This document shows, piece by piece, positions 62,130 to 64,000 of a stretch of 64,000 nt of DNA (its first letter is position 1; each line of letters begins with the position of its first letter). The DNA comes from Mastigias papua. Taxonomy: Eukaryota > Cnidaria > Scyphozoa > Rhizostomeae > Mastigiidae. The translations under genes were made by a program, and so were the position numbers. The notes below the pieces were generated by a model. It had not been told where the DNA came from and made no database searches. It saw only the letters and a list, made by a program, of their open reading frames with translations. The stretch covers positions 4,615,240-4,679,239 of the forward strand of contig OZ025281.1 in the NCBI GenBank assembly GCA_964019165.1, in the 5' to 3' direction.

Positions 62130-62996
62130 GAAAATACTGATAGAAAGCAATATGCTAAAGAAATGCATAAACGCGTAATTAAGAAATATAGGCGCCGTTA
62201 CGTATATTCACCATCAATCGACGCTATTTGGACATCAGATTTAATATTACTGCCAAGATTTCAGGTTGAAAATAATAATTATAAATACATTTTAACTATT
62301 CTAGATACGTTTTCTAAATACGCATAGATTCGAGTAACAAAGAACAAAGACAAGAAAACGATATCTGATGCATTTCAAGGTGTTATTGAAATATCAAATC
62401 GATCACCTGAATGTGTTTGGACAGATTAAGGGGGCGAATTCGGCAACCATGTTTTTAAAAAAATGTTAAAAAACAATAATATTGAAGGATATAGTACAAA
62501 AAGCGAGTTAAAGAGTATAATGGCCGAGAGATTCAATCAAACACTAATGAATCGCATTGTAAAATTAATGACAGAGCGAGATAACCATAGGTATATCGAT
62601 GACATACAATATATTTTGAATGACTATAATAATACTTATCATTCTAGCATTAAAATCACACCTTCAGAGGCGAGTGAAAAAGAAAACGAAGGAATTGTAT
62701 ATTATAATTTATATAATAAACGACGTCGTGAAATGTTAAAACAAAATAACACACCTAAATATAAAAAAGGTGATAAGGTGAGAATATCACGTTTTAGAAG
62801 CATTTTGAAAAGGGCTATTCAAGAAGATGGAGCGATGAAATTTACATTATTTATAAATCAATCTACACAATTCCAGCGACTTACAACATAAAAACACTTG
62901 AAAAACAGAATGGTCGCCATGAATATATAAAAGGTAATTTTTACGACCAAGAATTACAAAAAAAATGGCTTATGACATTTTTAATATTTTCATAAT
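62130..62996 (+). pseudogene. Retroviral-type (rve) integrase of Polinton kind, broken
   Basis: It joins element DNA to the host genome. The core domain starts near YRRRYVYSPSIDAIWTSDL, with the first Asp in TSD. The second Asp is in CVWTD, directly followed by a TAA and GGEFGNH; the Glu is in IMAERFNQTL. A second in-frame stop (TAG) follows FSKYA near 62,327. The C-terminal chromo/SH3-like part (YKKGDKVRISRFRSI) is followed by frameshifts near 62,830-62,870, after which YNIKTLEKQNGRHEYIKGNF reads to 62,996. The catalytic residues survive but the frame does not. Confidence 0.85.
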
Positions 62997-63001
62997 ATAT
63001 C

Positions 63002-63653
63002 ATGACGAATAAAAAAATGGAAAAAACTTTTCAAACATACAAGAGTATTTTAATTAAGGACTCGAAATATAAAGGTGACATAATGTTTTTTGCTAGAAGA
63101 ATTATACAAAATTATAATAAAAATAATTATAATAAAAGAGAGCAAAATATATTGGATGGATTACTTGATTATTATAAAAAACCAACTAAAAAAAGAGCGT
63201 GCTGTTAATACAGCGATAGTAAATTATTATGGATTGTTAGATGATGAATCAGAGCGCGAGGAAGAGGCAGAGCAAGAGCCAGAGCGGGAGGAGCCAGAGC
63301 AGGAACAGGATGAAATTCAATATGATGGGGATGATTTTATAGTAAAAAATAAAAGTGCTATGAAAAGAACATTAAATTTATATAATATTAAATTAAAACC
63401 GACAACTGATGGCCTAAATCCGATGGAGGACGATCAATTTAATTATAGTCGTGAGAAAAAACGTGAATTTTTACGTAAAAAATTAGATGAAATTGGCCAG
63501 TTTAAATGTAATACGATAATGTCAAGTGAAATGACAAATGTAAAAAATAAAAAAAAGATTTATCCATTTTTTCAAACAAGATATATTGTTATTCGAAATT
63601 ATGATGATATCGAAGAATTTTTACGAGAATCCGAGAAAGACGTAATTAATTGA
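63002..63653 (+). pseudogene. Unknown Polinton-linked protein, one frameshift
   Basis: The first frame is MTNKKMEKTFQTYKSILIKD to LDYYKKPTKK (63,002-63,208). In a run of seven A near 63,190 the reading passes to another frame: ERAVNTAIVNYYGLLDDE, a Glu-rich segment (REEEAEQEPEREEPEQEQDE), then KNKSAMKRTLNLYNIKLKPT and KIYPFFQTRYIVIRNYDDIE to 63,653. I read this as one basic-acidic protein of about 215 residues with a single homopolymer frameshift. No family recognised. Position after integrase suggests a viral accessory or structural role. Confidence 0.55.
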
Positions 63654-63665
63654 ATTGGAAAATTT

Positions 63666-64000
63666 ATGAAAAAAGTCGATTTAAAAAATTTACAACCACA
63701 GAATGAGAAAAATGAGGATAAGAAGAAGGGTGATAATTATGATGATTCAGAACCTGAAGATGATGATCACCATAGCGCAGAATTAGATAAAACTGTTTTT
63801 ACTAATGGATTAAGAAATCAGTTAAAATATAGCCATGAAGCTCTTGTTGAGATGAGCATGGGTGATGCTGATAGTGGATCAGATATTCCAGACACTATTT
63901 ACGTGAGTAGTGACTGCCAGGGTGAACAAATCAATATTGTACCAATAATGAACGCTTTTGCAAAGAGTTTTGTAGAATTACCGAATAGAATTAAGAATAC
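63666..64000 (+). CDS. Unknown protein of the viral element, cut by the edge
   Basis: ATG at 63,666 lies 12 bases after the previous stop. The frame is open for 111 codons to the edge. A basic start (MKKVDLKNLQPQNEKNEDKK) leads to an acidic stretch (DDSEPEDDDHH), then LRNQLKYSHEALVEMSMGDA and INIVPIMNAFAKSFVELP. No domain is recognised. Close spacing and strand place it in the same viral gene array. Confidence 0.6.
   Translation, partial: MKKVDLKNLQPQNEKNEDKKKGDNYDDSEPEDDDHHSAELDKTVFTNGLRNQLKYSHEALVEMSMGDADSGSDIPDTIYVSSDCQGEQINIVPIMNAFAKSFVELPNRIKN

Larger units (their letters stand above)
60433..64000 (+). mobile_element. Polinton/adintovirus-like element, continues past the right edge
   Basis: All genes run on the plus strand: ankyrin protein, packaging-type ATPase, zinc-ribbon/PLA2 protein, retroviral-type integrase, and two proteins I do not recognise. 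Integrase plus A32-like ATPase plus a PLA2-motif protein is the Polinton/Maverick and adintovirus signature. The DNA is clearly more AT-rich than the surroundings. Capsid, protease and family-B polymerase would lie to the right. Several genes are broken, so this is an integrated, decaying copy. Left terminal repeats are not identified. Confidence 0.75.

Noticed and set aside
60880..62996. Alternative genetic code as explanation of TAG/TAA codons in the viral genes
   Set aside because: Stops occur together with frameshifts, replace different residues (apparently Trp in one place, another in the next), and neighbouring intact frames use TAA and TGA as normal ends.

Overview
The window looks like intergenic or heterochromatic nuclear DNA of a marine invertebrate. 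A cnidarian is my best guess, because of the LINE tail type, the small dispersed repeats, and the mix of Penelope-like elements, ISL2EU, Harbinger, hAT and Polinton elements. This rests on family recognition, not on a database search. It is AT-rich, split by introns where genes exist, full of (AT)n tracts, and almost entirely mobile DNA. I see no rRNA, tRNA, CRISPR or bacterial operon. Only one plausible host gene is visible: a two-coding-exon secreted preproprotein on the minus strand at 3.8-4.6 kb.

Layout. 0-1.8 kb: 5' end of a Ty1/copia retrotransposon on the minus strand, with an open gag-protease frame, a half-tRNA primer site and an LTR promoter with heat-shock-element-like arrays. 1.8-3.1 kb: a Penelope-like (PLE) tail and a LINE tail. 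6.2-8.7 kb: a MITE arm, an LTR fragment and a decayed LINE reverse transcriptase. 9.5-12.8 kb: two PLEs arranged head to head around a 182-bp (AT)n tract with inverted arms. 16.5 kb: a near-perfect miRNA-like hairpin. 18.7-28.4 kb: a nested pile. A CACTAGTG repeat leading into a broken Harbinger transposase is split by a 6-kb insertion, which itself holds a 2.5-kb TIR element and a broken hAT transposase. 30.3-33.5 kb: a decayed hAT element with both ends. 34.9-39.8 kb: three more PLE copies between (AT)n tracts. 40-43.8 kb: a decayed SANT-type gene and LINE tails. 43.8-50.9 kb: little that I can recognise.

50.9-57.7 kb: a Gypsy LTR, primer site and gag. The gag is split by a complete ISL2EU-type DNA transposon (53,340-57,290) with long terminal inverted repeats, a THAP/DDE transposase with one intron, and a convergent SWIM/YqaJ-nuclease gene. 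All its parts look intact. 57.8-60.2 kb: tandem and direct repeats. 60.4-64 kb and beyond the edge: a very AT-rich Polinton/adintovirus-like viral element with ankyrin repeats, a packaging-type ATPase, a zinc-ribbon/PLA2 protein, an integrase and two unknown proteins, several of them broken by stops and homopolymer frameshifts.

The PLE copies form a system. Coding or tail regions are followed by hammerhead-ribozyme folds (five sites) and then, in most copies, an (AT)n tract. Three of the five sites have palindromic or extremely short helix III, the form expected to work as dimers.
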